The translations under genes were made by a program, and so were the position numbers. Below the pieces are notes generated by a model. It was not told where the DNA came from. It saw only the letters and a list, made by a program, of their open reading frames with translations, and ran no database searches. This document shows, one piece after another, positions 34,206 to 42,351 of a DNA stretch of 62,907 bases. The stretch is from positions 1-62,907 of the forward strand of contig NZ_CAMLHF010000004.1 of assembly GCF_946479715.1 (NCBI RefSeq), written 5' to 3'. Source of the stretch: an uncultured Pedobacter sp. (GTDB lineage Bacteria; Bacteroidota; Bacteroidia; Sphingobacteriales; Sphingobacteriaceae). Position 1 is the first letter of the stretch. The number at the start of each line of letters is the position of its first letter.

Positions 34206-34297
34206 ATACCAGACCCCCTGAATAATATACCAGATCGCCTCAATGCCATACCAAACCTTAAACCCGAATTTGGTATATTACATAGACCATTTGGTAT
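34206..34297. promoter_or_regulatory. Phased array of five ATACCA sites upstream of LytS/LytTR
   Basis: Direct copies at 34206-34211, 34227-34232 and 34248-34253 start exactly 21 bp apart. Inverted copies (TGGTAT) at 34271-34276 and 34292-34297 are also 21 bp apart. All five fit the 9-mer ATACCA-R-A-Y. Known LytTR-domain regulators bind direct repeats about two helical turns apart, as AgrA does, so the array is a strong candidate for the binding site of the LytTR protein encoded at 35414. It serves both the barrel gene (start 34124) and lytS (start 34353). Confidence 0.75.
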
Positions 34298-34300
34298 AAT

Positions 34301-34335
34301 TTTGCAAAGTGAACTATTGCATAACCCTATCTTTG
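34301..34335 (+). promoter_or_regulatory. Candidate promoter of the LytS/LytTR operon
   Basis: TTTG at 34301-34304 and TATCTTTG at 34328-34335 (a full TAnnTTTG -7 box), with a 23-bp spacer, leave a leader of only about 10 nt before the ATG at 34353. The last inverted ATACCA site ends 3 bp upstream of the -33 element, a classic activator position. Confidence 0.6.
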
Positions 34336-34352
34336 CAGCAATAGAAAATTAA

Positions 34353-35417
34353 ATGAAAGCAGATCTGGAGCTTAAGAACACAAATCTCTTGCAGGTTATG
34401 GTTGATGATCGGTACAGGATACTGCGTCATGCTGTACTTTTGCTGGTCAGTCTGGTGGTAATTTACTATTCCAATTGGCAGTCTGAATTTTCAGGACTTT
34501 TTAGTTATTACAGGTCGTTATGTGTTTATGGGGTATTGATTGCCATGTGTTACATCAATATGTACATATTGGTTCCGGTTTTCTTTTTTAGTGGAAAGTA
34601 TTTGTTCTACCTGGTTCTGCTTTCGATCCTGGTATTACTTAGCCTCACTTTCTTATCCAGCTTATTTGATGCCTATCTGATGCCACAAGGAGGCAATTAT
34701 AAGGAGCATAATAAAGGCTTTTTAGAGGGCTTTTTTATAACGGCATCGATCATTCTGATCACAACTATGATTAAATTATTTCAACGCTGGACAAAAGACA
34801 ACGAGCGGATTGCCGAGTTGAACAATATTACCCTGAGGATGGAACTCAATGAGCTAAGAAATCAGATCAATCCACATTTCCTTTTCAATATGTTGAATGG
34901 CATAAAAGCACTGATACGCACAGATCCTGAGAAAGCTAATCTTGTCATCATGAAACTTTCAGAATTTCTAAGGTATCAGATTTATGAAAATAATGAAGAA
35001 AAAACACTATTGAAATCAGAAATCACTTTTTTATCGAATTTCCTGAATCTGGAGATGCTCAGGAGAGACAAGCTTTCTGTTGACATCAGTATTCCTGATA
35101 ATCCCGGAATATTGAATAATATTTTTGTACCACCCAACTTGTTTACAACCTTTGTAGAAAATGCCGTTAAACATAGTGTAGATATTAGTGGCGGGGAACC
35201 TTATATCACAATTAAATTTGTAATTGCTGATGCTGAGATTCATTTCTTTTGTACTAACTCCAAAGACCCACTGTTTACACCTCATGATCAAAAGAACAGC
35301 GGATTAGGGCTGGCAAACATTAAACGTAGGCTAGAGTTGCTCTATCAGAAGAATTTTTCTTTAACTATAGATTCCACAGAAAATCAATTTTCAATTCTAT
35401 TAAAATTGTCCTTATGA
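34353..35417 (+). CDS. LytS/YehU-family sensor histidine kinase (first pair)
   Basis: 354 residues. Four transmembrane helices in the first 150 residues (LLLVSLVVIYYSNW, YINMYILVPVFFF, FYLVLLSILVLLSLTFL, FFITASIILITTMI). The His_kinase domain has phospho-acceptor His175 in RNQINPHFLFNMLNGIKAL. The HATPase part follows with NPGILNNIFVPPNLFTTFVENAVKHSV and SGLGLANIKRRLELLY. Its stop overlaps the response-regulator start (ATGA at 35414-35417). There is no obvious periplasmic sensor domain, so it probably senses within the membrane. Confidence 0.94.
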   Translation: MKADLELKNTNLLQVMVDDRYRILRHAVLLLVSLVVIYYSNWQSEFSGLFSYYRSLCVYGVLIAMCYINMYILVPVFFFSGKYLFYLVLLSILVLLSLTFLSSLFDAYLMPQGGNYKEHNKGFLEGFFITASIILITTMIKLFQRWTKDNERIAELNNITLRMELNELRNQINPHFLFNMLNGIKALIRTDPEKANLVIMKLSEFLRYQIYENNEEKTLLKSEITFLSNFLNLEMLRRDKLSVDISIPDNPGILNNIFVPPNLFTTFVENAVKHSVDISGGEPYITIKFVIADAEIHFFCTNSKDPLFTPHDQKNSGLGLANIKRRLELLYQKNFSLTIDSTENQFSILLKLSL

Positions 35418-36139
35418 ACTGTATCATTGTAGATGATGAACCTCTGGCCAGAGCAGAAATGGAAGCGGTAATAAACGAAGTATCTTCTGCCAAAATACTG
35501 GGAAGTTTTTCAAATGCCTGGACAGCCCTTAATTTTCTGAAATCAAATAAAGTGGATCTGGTTTTTTTAGATATCGAAATGCCAATGGTTACCGGACTAG
35601 ATTTTGCTGTACAATTATCTGGGTCAACCCTAGTTATATTCACAACTGCTTACCCACAATATGCCTTAAAAAGTTATGAGCTTGATGCGATCGATTACCT
35701 GCTAAAACCTATAGACAAGTGGAGGTTGGATAAAGCGATCAAAAAAGCCGAGACTTACCAAAGCTTGCTATTAAACAACCCTGAAAAGAATATTCTTGAA
35801 GGTAATACGGCAGACTTCCTTTTAATCAAATCAGACAGAAGATTTCACCGGATCAAATTCGAGGATATCAGATTCGTTGAAGGACTAAAGGACTACGTGG
35901 TAATCCACTTGGATGGCCAAAAGCTGATTACTGCGATGAACTTAAAAACCTTTCACCAAAAAATTCCCCAAGACATCTTTTTGCGTGTAAGTAAATCTTA
36001 TGTGGTGAACAAAAATTATATTGAATCTTTTGATCACCATACTATTTACCTTGGCACAAATGAACTGCCGATAGGAGAGGTTTACAAAAAAGACTTCTTT
36101 ACGATATATTCAGGAGGTTCAATTTCCCCTGAAATTTGA
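35414..36139 (+). CDS. LytTR-family response regulator (first pair)
   Basis: 241 residues. Receiver domain with acidic pocket IIVDDEPLARAEME and phospho-acceptor Asp53 (VFLDIEMPMVTGLDF), TTAYPQYALKSYELDAIDYL, then the LytTR DNA-binding domain (about 140-241: FLLIKSDRRFHRIKFEDIRF, VEGLKDYVVIHLDGQKL, LRVSKSYVVNKNYIESFDHH). It probably binds the ATACCA array upstream of its own operon. Confidence 0.95.
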   Translation: MNCIIVDDEPLARAEMEAVINEVSSAKILGSFSNAWTALNFLKSNKVDLVFLDIEMPMVTGLDFAVQLSGSTLVIFTTAYPQYALKSYELDAIDYLLKPIDKWRLDKAIKKAETYQSLLLNNPEKNILEGNTADFLLIKSDRRFHRIKFEDIRFVEGLKDYVVIHLDGQKLITAMNLKTFHQKIPQDIFLRVSKSYVVNKNYIESFDHHTIYLGTNELPIGEVYKKDFFTIYSGGSISPEI

Positions 36140-36232
36140 AGCAAGTGCTGCTTATTTCGCCTTCGCTTATTTAGTTCTGGTAAAAAATTCAATAATGAAA
36201 GATTGAATAAAATAATTCTTTAGTTGCAGTAA

Positions 36233-36244
36233 CTAATTTTTTAG
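36233..36244. promoter_or_regulatory. Candidate BlaI operator upstream of blaI-like gene
   Basis: CTAATTTTTTAG, one mismatch from the CTAAT-N2-ATTAG palindrome found twice at 37795-37826. An overlapping TTAGTT-N5-AACTAA (36220-36236) lies just beside it. It sits 23 bp upstream of the BlaI-like start, a place fit for autorepression. Confidence 0.45.
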
Positions 36245-36267
36245 CTGATATTTGATCATAAAAAAAG

Positions 36268-36639
36268 TTGATGGATATAAAAGATTTGACGAAAGTTGAA
36301 AGCCAGTTGATGCAGGTGCTTTGGAAATTAGAAAAAGCATTTGTTAAAGAAATTATCAATGAGCTGCCTGAGCCCAAACCAGCCTATAGCACCGTTTCTA
36401 CCATTATCAGAATTTTAGAAAATAAGGGGGTAATTGGTTATGAAGCTTTTGGCAAAACCCATCGTTATTATCCACTTATCACAAAGGAAGAATACATGCG
36501 CCATGAAGCAGATAAGTTTCTGGGCAATTATTTCTCAAATTCTGTACAGGATATGTTTTCTTTTTTTGTTCGTGAAAAAAAAATAGACCTGAAGGATGCA
36601 GAACAATTGCTAAAAATGATTGATAAAATTAAAGATTAA
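36268..36639 (+). CDS. BlaI/MecI/CopY-family transcriptional repressor
   Basis: 123 residues. Winged-helix N-terminus with the family pattern KVESQLMQVLWKLEKAFVKE, PKPAYSTVSTIIRILENKGV and GYEAFGKTHRYYPLITKEEY, then a dimerising C-terminus (FSFFVREKKIDLKDAEQLLK). In BlaR/BlaI circuits the adjacent M56 protein triggers cleavage or release of the repressor. The stop is 4 bp from the M56 start, so they are one transcript. Confidence 0.94.
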   Translation: MMDIKDLTKVESQLMQVLWKLEKAFVKEIINELPEPKPAYSTVSTIIRILENKGVIGYEAFGKTHRYYPLITKEEYMRHEADKFLGNYFSNSVQDMFSFFVREKKIDLKDAEQLLKMIDKIKD

Positions 36640-36643
36640 ACAC

Positions 36644-37777
36644 ATGGAAGCCCAGCTTTACTTTTTCTGGTCGAGCATTTTGCTGACGATATTTTACCTT
36701 TTTTATCTGGTGCTGCTTAAACGCGAAACGTTTTTTCTGTTGAATAGAATTTATTTGTTGTCTGCAGTTTGTTTGTCGATGCTGCTTCCATTGCTAGATC
36801 TTTCAACCTTAATTGCACTGCCAAAAATGGAATTGATGGTTTCTACATTATCAGCCATTGGTGGTGGAAAGCTGGTAATTGTAGCCGAAAAAGAATTTAA
36901 TTGGTTGCCTATCATTTACTGGATTGGTGTAACGTTTAGCGCAGGTTTATTATTGATTAAACTTTTTGGTGTAAAAAAGCAAATGCAATTACCAGAAAAG
37001 GGCAGTGCCTTTTCGTTTTGGAGAACAAAAGTGATCGACCACGAACTAGATAATTTTGTAGCGATTGATGCGCATGAAAATGTACATGTAAAACAGTTTC
37101 ATACATTAGATATACTAATGATTGAACTGATTAGTCTATTCTTTTGGTTCAATCCGTTTATTTATTGTTACCGTAGTAGTATAAAGTTTATCCACGAATA
37201 CTTGGCTGATGAACATGCTGCGAACTTCGCAGCAAGCAAGAAGCAATATGCAATTGTGCTGTTTTTACAGAATTTTAAAGCCGGATCAGCTTTGACGAAT
37301 ACTTTTAACAACCCTTCATTATTAGAAGCACGGATCAATATGTTGCAGCGTAAAAAATCTAATACTTATCGTTTGTGGAAATATGCCTTGTGTATGCCAT
37401 TGATTATTTTTATGACGATGTTGTGCTCATTCGATGCTTCAGATTTTAAGAGCTACGGCATAAACAAAATTGATAATGCAGCAAGTTTCCCTGGTGGATT
37501 TGAAGCTTTCACCAAATATTTGATTAAAACCGCGAGAAAAGTTTCCGATAAAGATGGAAGGGTTATGGTCAGTTTCGTCGTAGAAACAGATGGAGAAATT
37601 ACAAACGGAAAAGTTGAAAATGGTTTAGATGAAGCAAGCGATAGAGAAGCTTTACGGGTAATACAATTAAGTCCGAGATGGAAGGCAGCTTTACAGAATG
37701 GAAAAAAAGTACGTTCGGCTTATCAAATAGGAATAAATTTTAGATCTGATAATCAGATAAATAAGGGACATAATTAA
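36644..37777 (+). CDS. BlaR1/M56-family membrane metallopeptidase with TonB-like C-terminal domain
   Basis: 377 residues from ATG 36644 (MEAQLYFFWSSIL); an ATG at 36620 overlaps the repressor gene. N-terminal membrane helices, then the zinc motif H144-E-N-V-H148 (DAHENVHVKQFHTLDIL) and the third-ligand segment KFIHEYLADEHAANFAA. A further helix (ALCMPLIIFMTMLCSFDASD) leads to a periplasmic TonB_C-type domain (GRVMVSFVVETDGEITNG, SPRWKAALQNGKKVRSAYQ). It lacks a penicillin-binding sensor, so the signal is probably something other than a beta-lactam. Confidence 0.92.
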   Translation: MEAQLYFFWSSILLTIFYLFYLVLLKRETFFLLNRIYLLSAVCLSMLLPLLDLSTLIALPKMELMVSTLSAIGGGKLVIVAEKEFNWLPIIYWIGVTFSAGLLLIKLFGVKKQMQLPEKGSAFSFWRTKVIDHELDNFVAIDAHENVHVKQFHTLDILMIELISLFFWFNPFIYCYRSSIKFIHEYLADEHAANFAASKKQYAIVLFLQNFKAGSALTNTFNNPSLLEARINMLQRKKSNTYRLWKYALCMPLIIFMTMLCSFDASDFKSYGINKIDNAASFPGGFEAFTKYLIKTARKVSDKDGRVMVSFVVETDGEITNGKVENGLDEASDREALRVIQLSPRWKAALQNGKKVRSAYQIGINFRSDNQINKGHN

Positions 37778-37794
37778 GTATTTAGTTGTTATGT

Positions 37795-37826
37795 CTAATA
37801 AATTAGTTGTATGACTAATTTATTAG
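37795..37826. promoter_or_regulatory. Two tandem CTAAT-N2-ATTAG palindromes, candidate BlaI operators
   Basis: CTAATAAATTAG (37795-37806) and CTAATTTATTAG (37815-37826), centres 20 bp apart. Together they also form one perfect 13-bp inverted repeat with a 6-bp spacer. The same core, one mismatch off, lies upstream of the BlaI-like gene. They precede the receptor-like gene at 37863, suggesting that BlaI controls it. Confidence 0.55.
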
Positions 37827-37832
37827 TTATAT

Positions 37833-37859
37833 GTTTGGGTTATTCAAATTAACCCAAAC
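37833..37859 (+). promoter_or_regulatory. Hairpin abutting the start codon of the receptor-like gene
   Basis: GTTTGGGTTA (37833-37842) and TAACCCAAAC (37850-37859), perfect 10-bp arms with a 7-nt loop, ending 3 nt before ATG 37863. As RNA it would block ribosome access; as DNA it is a further dyad next to the BlaI-type sites. Confidence 0.5.
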
Positions 37860-37862
37860 GTT

Positions 37863-40247
37863 ATGCTTTATTTAATTCTTAAATCTTCTCGATTTTATTA
37901 CTGTTTAGGTTTCATCTTGCTCTTCAGCGCAATGATTCTCAACGCTCAACAAAAACCTGGCAAAATTAGTGGCGATGTAGTGGATGAAAATAGCGTTGCA
38001 CTTCCATTTGTGCAGGTGATTTTAAAAAACAGTCGAGATTCCAGCACTATTAAAGCGGTGCTTGCTGATGACAAAGGACACTTTGCATTCGAGATTCCTG
38101 CAGGCAAATATTTGATAGAGCTCAAGATGATGGGTTATGGCACTGTTTATTCTAAAGTTTTCGATATTGCTAGTGCGCAAACTGAATCACTAGGCTTCAT
38201 ACAACTTAAACCGGTTGCAACACAATTGGCTGCGGTAAGCATTTCTGCACCACCTCCATTTGTAGAAAGAAGGGCTGATAAACTCATTGTTAACCTGAAT
38301 GGATTGGGTTCCGGTGCGCCAATTATAGAAGTAATGAGCCAGTTTCCTGGTGTAACCGTTACACCAGATGATCGGATTAGTCTAAACGGGAAATCGGTTG
38401 AGATTTATATCGACGGCAAAGCCACCGTGCTTTCTGGTGAAGCATTAGCTGGCTTATTAAAAGGTATGTCTTCATCGGCTATTCAAAAAGTTGAACTCAT
38501 TGCTCAACCGTCAGCTAAATATGATGCTGCAGGAAACGGTGCCATTATTAACATTATCCGCAAACGCAATTATAAAGCCGGATTGAACGGGAATATCTAT
38601 GCTGGCGGTGGTAAAGGAACATTTGGAAAAGCGAATGGCGGCATCAACCTAAATTACAAAGGAGAAGCTTATAACATACTATTAAACTTGGATTATAATT
38701 ACAATGATTATTTCTACAACATTTACATTGCATCCACCTTCTTTAATGCTAATGGAACACCAATCGGGCACTCTGTCTCCGATATTCAAAGTACCAGAAC
38801 CAACTCCAGTTATACACCCAACTTGGGCGTAGATTTTTATCTTTCTAAACGTACTACCTTGTCTGCTTCAGTTAAACCGGGATTTCAAACCTTTGATCGG
38901 GATGGTTTTGCGAACATCAATAATACTAATCAGGCAGGAAATGACGTTTCGCAATCTAAATTTGTCAATCTGGTTGGTATTCGCGCAACTAATTTTTCCT
39001 CAGGATTGCGCTTACAACATCAATTTGATACTGTTGGACGAGAACTAACCGCCGATTTAGATTATTACCGTTATGGGAACTATAACGATCAGGATAATCG
39101 AACCATAACTTTCAGTCCAGTTTCAGATTTGCCAAGTGTGATAGTGCAGAACCGAGTTTTTGATGTCTATGCATTCAAAATGGATTATGCTCACCCATTA
39201 GGCAATGGTCGTCAATTAGAAATGGGCATGAAAACAAGTTATGTCAATTCCGGAAATTCTAATTTTTATCAGGATATGAATGGTCAGCAAACCGATTTAT
39301 TCGATTATAAAGAAAGTATTTCTGCACTCTATTTAACTTATGGTCGTACTGGTCAAAAATTTTCATATCAGTTAGGTATAAGAGGAGAATATACGCATAG
39401 ACAGAGTAGGAGCTACCTTCAACCATTTCCATCACTCCATTTCGATTATAAACTAACTAAAAATCATAGCCTTACATTAGGACTCAACAAAAGGGTAGAA
39501 CGTCCGGGTTACGAAAGTTTAAACCCGCTGGTACGCATCATTAGCAGTAACAATTTACAACAGGGAAATCCTGCACTTCTCCCTGTAATTGCCTACAATG
39601 CCGACTTGTGGTATGGCTATAAAAATGCATTTTTCTTTGGCCTAACTTACAGTTACAGTGTCAATGATTTTACCAGTCTCTCTGTCCCCTTAAATGACAG
39701 CGTTATTACTACATTGCCTGGCAATGCCGATTATAGTGGTTATTTCACACTGCAAGCCATGTACGGTAAACAAGTGCTGCCATGGTGGTATACGAGCACT
39801 AATGTTATTTTATCGAAACGATCTTTTAAAGGTCAATTTAATGGTGTTTTATTACAGAATGATGGTATTTTTAGTCTTTCTGGAACTTCCTACAATAGTT
39901 TCTCGCTCAGCAAGAATTTCTCCTTCATGTTTCTTTTCAATTACCAGGGTAAAAGCATAAACCGCTCCATTACCAACCAAGCTTTTGCCTATTTAACTAC
40001 GGGTGTTCGGCAGCAGTTTTTAAATAAACGAGCCTCCGCCCAACTTAGTATTGTTGATCTATTTAAATCATACCGAAATTACTACCAACAAAATAGTGGC
40101 GCTGTACAACAAGTATGGCGGAATCAGTTTGAAACCAGAATGGTGAAATTAAACTTCAGTTACAACTTTGGGGGTACCATAAAAAATACTAAGAAAAGTA
40201 ATAGTGCAGAAGAAGAAAGGAAACGAAGTACATTGAACGAAAATTAA
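37863..40247 (+). CDS. Outer-membrane receptor-like beta-barrel protein with CarboxypepD_reg domain
   Basis: 794 residues. Signal peptide with SSRFYYCLGFILLFSAMILN ending AQQ. A beta-sandwich domain (ISGDVVDENSVALPFVQVIL), a degenerate plug (GSGAPIIEVMSQFPGVTVTP, LNGKSVEIYIDGKATVLSGE, QPSAKYDAAGNGAIINIIRK), then an OMP_b-brl_3 type barrel. The protein does not end on an aromatic residue but continues past the last strand with a charged tail (KKSNSAEEERKRSTLNEN). It lies 85 bp after the M56 gene on the same strand, with three dyads between. Transport substrate unknown. Confidence 0.88.
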   Translation: MLYLILKSSRFYYCLGFILLFSAMILNAQQKPGKISGDVVDENSVALPFVQVILKNSRDSSTIKAVLADDKGHFAFEIPAGKYLIELKMMGYGTVYSKVFDIASAQTESLGFIQLKPVATQLAAVSISAPPPFVERRADKLIVNLNGLGSGAPIIEVMSQFPGVTVTPDDRISLNGKSVEIYIDGKATVLSGEALAGLLKGMSSSAIQKVELIAQPSAKYDAAGNGAIINIIRKRNYKAGLNGNIYAGGGKGTFGKANGGINLNYKGEAYNILLNLDYNYNDYFYNIYIASTFFNANGTPIGHSVSDIQSTRTNSSYTPNLGVDFYLSKRTTLSASVKPGFQTFDRDGFANINNTNQAGNDVSQSKFVNLVGIRATNFSSGLRLQHQFDTVGRELTADLDYYRYGNYNDQDNRTITFSPVSDLPSVIVQNRVFDVYAFKMDYAHPLGNGRQLEMGMKTSYVNSGNSNFYQDMNGQQTDLFDYKESISALYLTYGRTGQKFSYQLGIRGEYTHRQSRSYLQPFPSLHFDYKLTKNHSLTLGLNKRVERPGYESLNPLVRIISSNNLQQGNPALLPVIAYNADLWYGYKNAFFFGLTYSYSVNDFTSLSVPLNDSVITTLPGNADYSGYFTLQAMYGKQVLPWWYTSTNVILSKRSFKGQFNGVLLQNDGIFSLSGTSYNSFSLSKNFSFMFLFNYQGKSINRSITNQAFAYLTTGVRQQFLNKRASAQLSIVDLFKSYRNYYQQNSGAVQQVWRNQFETRMVKLNFSYNFGGTIKNTKKSNSAEEERKRSTLNEN

Positions 40248-40267
40248 AATATCATATCTCCTAAACT

Positions 40268-41011
40268 TCAAATCCATTTCCCAACAAACTGAGCAAAAGC
40301 ATCTTTGTGCTGGTCGCCAACGCTGATCATCATCTTGCCAATATGCACTGAGCTTTTGGTCATCGATGTGATCTTATCCAGCGAAACGATAAACGAACGA
40401 TGAACGCGCATGAAACGTTTCGGGGGTAATTTTTCTTCCAACGCCTTCAGACTGGTGCGCGATAGGGTTGCTTTCTCGGAGTTCTTCAGTGCAACCTTTA
40501 CATAATCCTTCAAACCTTCAATGTATAGAATATCATCAAGGGCGATGCGTACAAGTTGATACTCCACCTTCAGAAAAAGATAATTGTCGTCTGCACTTTC
40601 TGTTTCATTTGTCACGAGCGCTTGTGCAGCGGGCCTGTTTAACAATTCAGCGTAATTCAAAGCCTTTTGGGCGGTACGGTGGAACTCTTTGTAATTAAAG
40701 GGCTTTAGCAGATAATCCAAAGCATCTACCGTGTATCCCTCCAGGGCGAACTGATTGTAAGCGGTAGTAAATATAATACGTGGCTTATCAAGCCCTGTGT
40801 CCAGCACGCGTGCCAGCTCAATGCCATTCAGATCGGGCATTTGTATGTCCAGAAATATAAGGTCAATCTTTTCAGTACGAATGGCTTTTAGCGCATGCAC
40901 AGCATTAGCGTATTTTCCTGCCAATTTTAAAAAAGGTGTTTGCTCAATAAATTTGCACACCTGACTAAGTGCCAGGGGTTCATCATCAACTGCGATGCAA
41001 TTCAATATCAT
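40268..41011 (-). CDS. LytTR-family response regulator (second pair)
   Basis: 247 residues. Receiver with phospho-acceptor Asp55 (LIFLDIQMPDLNGIELARVL) and LytTR domain (YLFLKVEYQLVRIALDDILY, IEGLKDYVKVALKNSEKATL, RFMRVHRSFIVSLDKITSMT). It is clearly paralogous to the regulator at 35414. Overlaps its kinase gene by ATGA (41008-41011) and is convergent with the receptor-like gene 20 bp away. Confidence 0.95.
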   Translation of the reverse strand: MILNCIAVDDEPLALSQVCKFIEQTPFLKLAGKYANAVHALKAIRTEKIDLIFLDIQMPDLNGIELARVLDTGLDKPRIIFTTAYNQFALEGYTVDALDYLLKPFNYKEFHRTAQKALNYAELLNRPAAQALVTNETESADDNYLFLKVEYQLVRIALDDILYIEGLKDYVKVALKNSEKATLSRTSLKALEEKLPPKRFMRVHRSFIVSLDKITSMTKSSVHIGKMMISVGDQHKDAFAQFVGKWI

Positions 41012-42090
41012 AACAGATCCAGAATTAAGTGAACAGTGTACTCATTATTGGCATTAATCTCGCAGATCTCTAGTTTATGTTTATCTGGGTAAAGCAGCTC
41101 AAGCCTCCTGCGGGTATTCACCAAACCAATGCCGCCACTAGTATCTAAGCTAACACTATTATCCTTCATTATCGAATTTTTTACAGTAATATCAAGAACG
41201 CTGTCCTGTTGCTGGATTAGGATATCGATATGACTTTGCGCTGTCGCACTCACCCCATGCTTAAAAGCATTTTCAAGAAAAGGTAATAAAATCATTGGTG
41301 CCATCGGCATATCCCTTAGGTGCGGGGGGGTATCAATGTTTACCTTTACCGCCTCGGTTAGCCGCAATTGCATCAGACTTATGTAATCCTCTACAAAGGC
41401 TATTTCCTGGCTCAGCCGGGTTTGTCCCTGTTGGGTTTCGTAAAGCAAATACCGCATCATGCGCGAGAGCTGATGAATGGCATCACCAGCCATATCCGCA
41501 TCAACCTGGGTAAGCACATAAATATTGTTAAGTGTATTAAAGAAGAAATGCGGGTTGATCTGAGCCTTAAGAAACGACAATTCTGAAGTGATCTTATCTT
41601 TTTCCATTTCCTCACGTTTCTGCTTGTCTTTTTGCCATTTCCCAATGGTGGCCAGGCTGGTACTAATACCAAGCACCATAACAGAAATAACTAAAGTGAA
41701 CACCTGCAATATATTTTCTCCGCGGTGCGCCAGTATCTTCATCATCACTCGTTTATGAAAGGATTCATCAAATAACCATTGATGAAAGTTAAGCGCCGGT
41801 TCACTCCAACCATCTAAAAGTACGATAACTATAATTACACCAATGATTATTGCAAAATAGTAACCAGGATGTTTTTTTAACAAAAACCTTGGCACCAGAA
41901 CAAAGGCATTGATATAAAATGCGATTACAAGCAGGCAAAGTGTAATTACCTGTCTTATCCAGAACGCATAATGAATATTAATTCCTGAAAAAAAGGGCAG
42001 ATAAAAAAATATGGCCAGACCGAATACACTCCAAACCAGGATATGTATCAATATGGTTATTAGCTTGCTTTTTGACAGTAGTAGTTTCAT
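41008..42090 (-). CDS. LytS/YehU-family sensor histidine kinase (second pair)
   Basis: 360 residues. Four membrane helices in the first 150 residues, His_kinase domain with His181 (LKAQINPHFFFNTLNNIYVL), ATPase motifs MAPMILLPFLENAFKHGVS and GGIGLVNTRRRLELLYPDKH. It is divergent from the VanZ-DUF5666 gene, 261 bp away. That gap has no ATACCA array like the one at the first pair, so the two systems probably use different sites. Confidence 0.94.
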   Translation of the reverse strand: MKLLLSKSKLITILIHILVWSVFGLAIFFYLPFFSGINIHYAFWIRQVITLCLLVIAFYINAFVLVPRFLLKKHPGYYFAIIIGVIIVIVLLDGWSEPALNFHQWLFDESFHKRVMMKILAHRGENILQVFTLVISVMVLGISTSLATIGKWQKDKQKREEMEKDKITSELSFLKAQINPHFFFNTLNNIYVLTQVDADMAGDAIHQLSRMMRYLLYETQQGQTRLSQEIAFVEDYISLMQLRLTEAVKVNIDTPPHLRDMPMAPMILLPFLENAFKHGVSATAQSHIDILIQQQDSVLDITVKNSIMKDNSVSLDTSGGIGLVNTRRRLELLYPDKHKLEICEINANNEYTVHLILDLL

Positions 42091-42351
42091 TTCATAAAAC
42101 TGGTTTCATTATTTGTCCGGAACATGACAAAAACAGTGCAATATCACTTATTAACTAGTTTCCTGCAAATTCAAACGCTATTGAGCCATTTTGTGCCGAC
42201 GAACAGCCATTTTTCATCCTTTAACGGGGCTTACTGTTTTTTTGATAGATAAAATGTCTTTAGTCGAACAAAAAGAAACCTCTGTCTATGATCGGCTGGT
42301 CGCGGTATATTACATTTTAGGACGTGTAAATAATGTTTTTGCTTTGTCTCC

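Noticed and set aside
36644..37777. Beta-lactam resistance system (BlaR1)
   Set aside because: The protein has the M56 zinc motif but no penicillin-binding sensor domain, and there is no beta-lactamase gene in the window.
42198..42270. GACGAACA and GTCGAACA as possible LytTR sites near LytSR-2
   Set aside because: Only two inexact copies 65 bp apart, which does not fit a 21-bp pitch.
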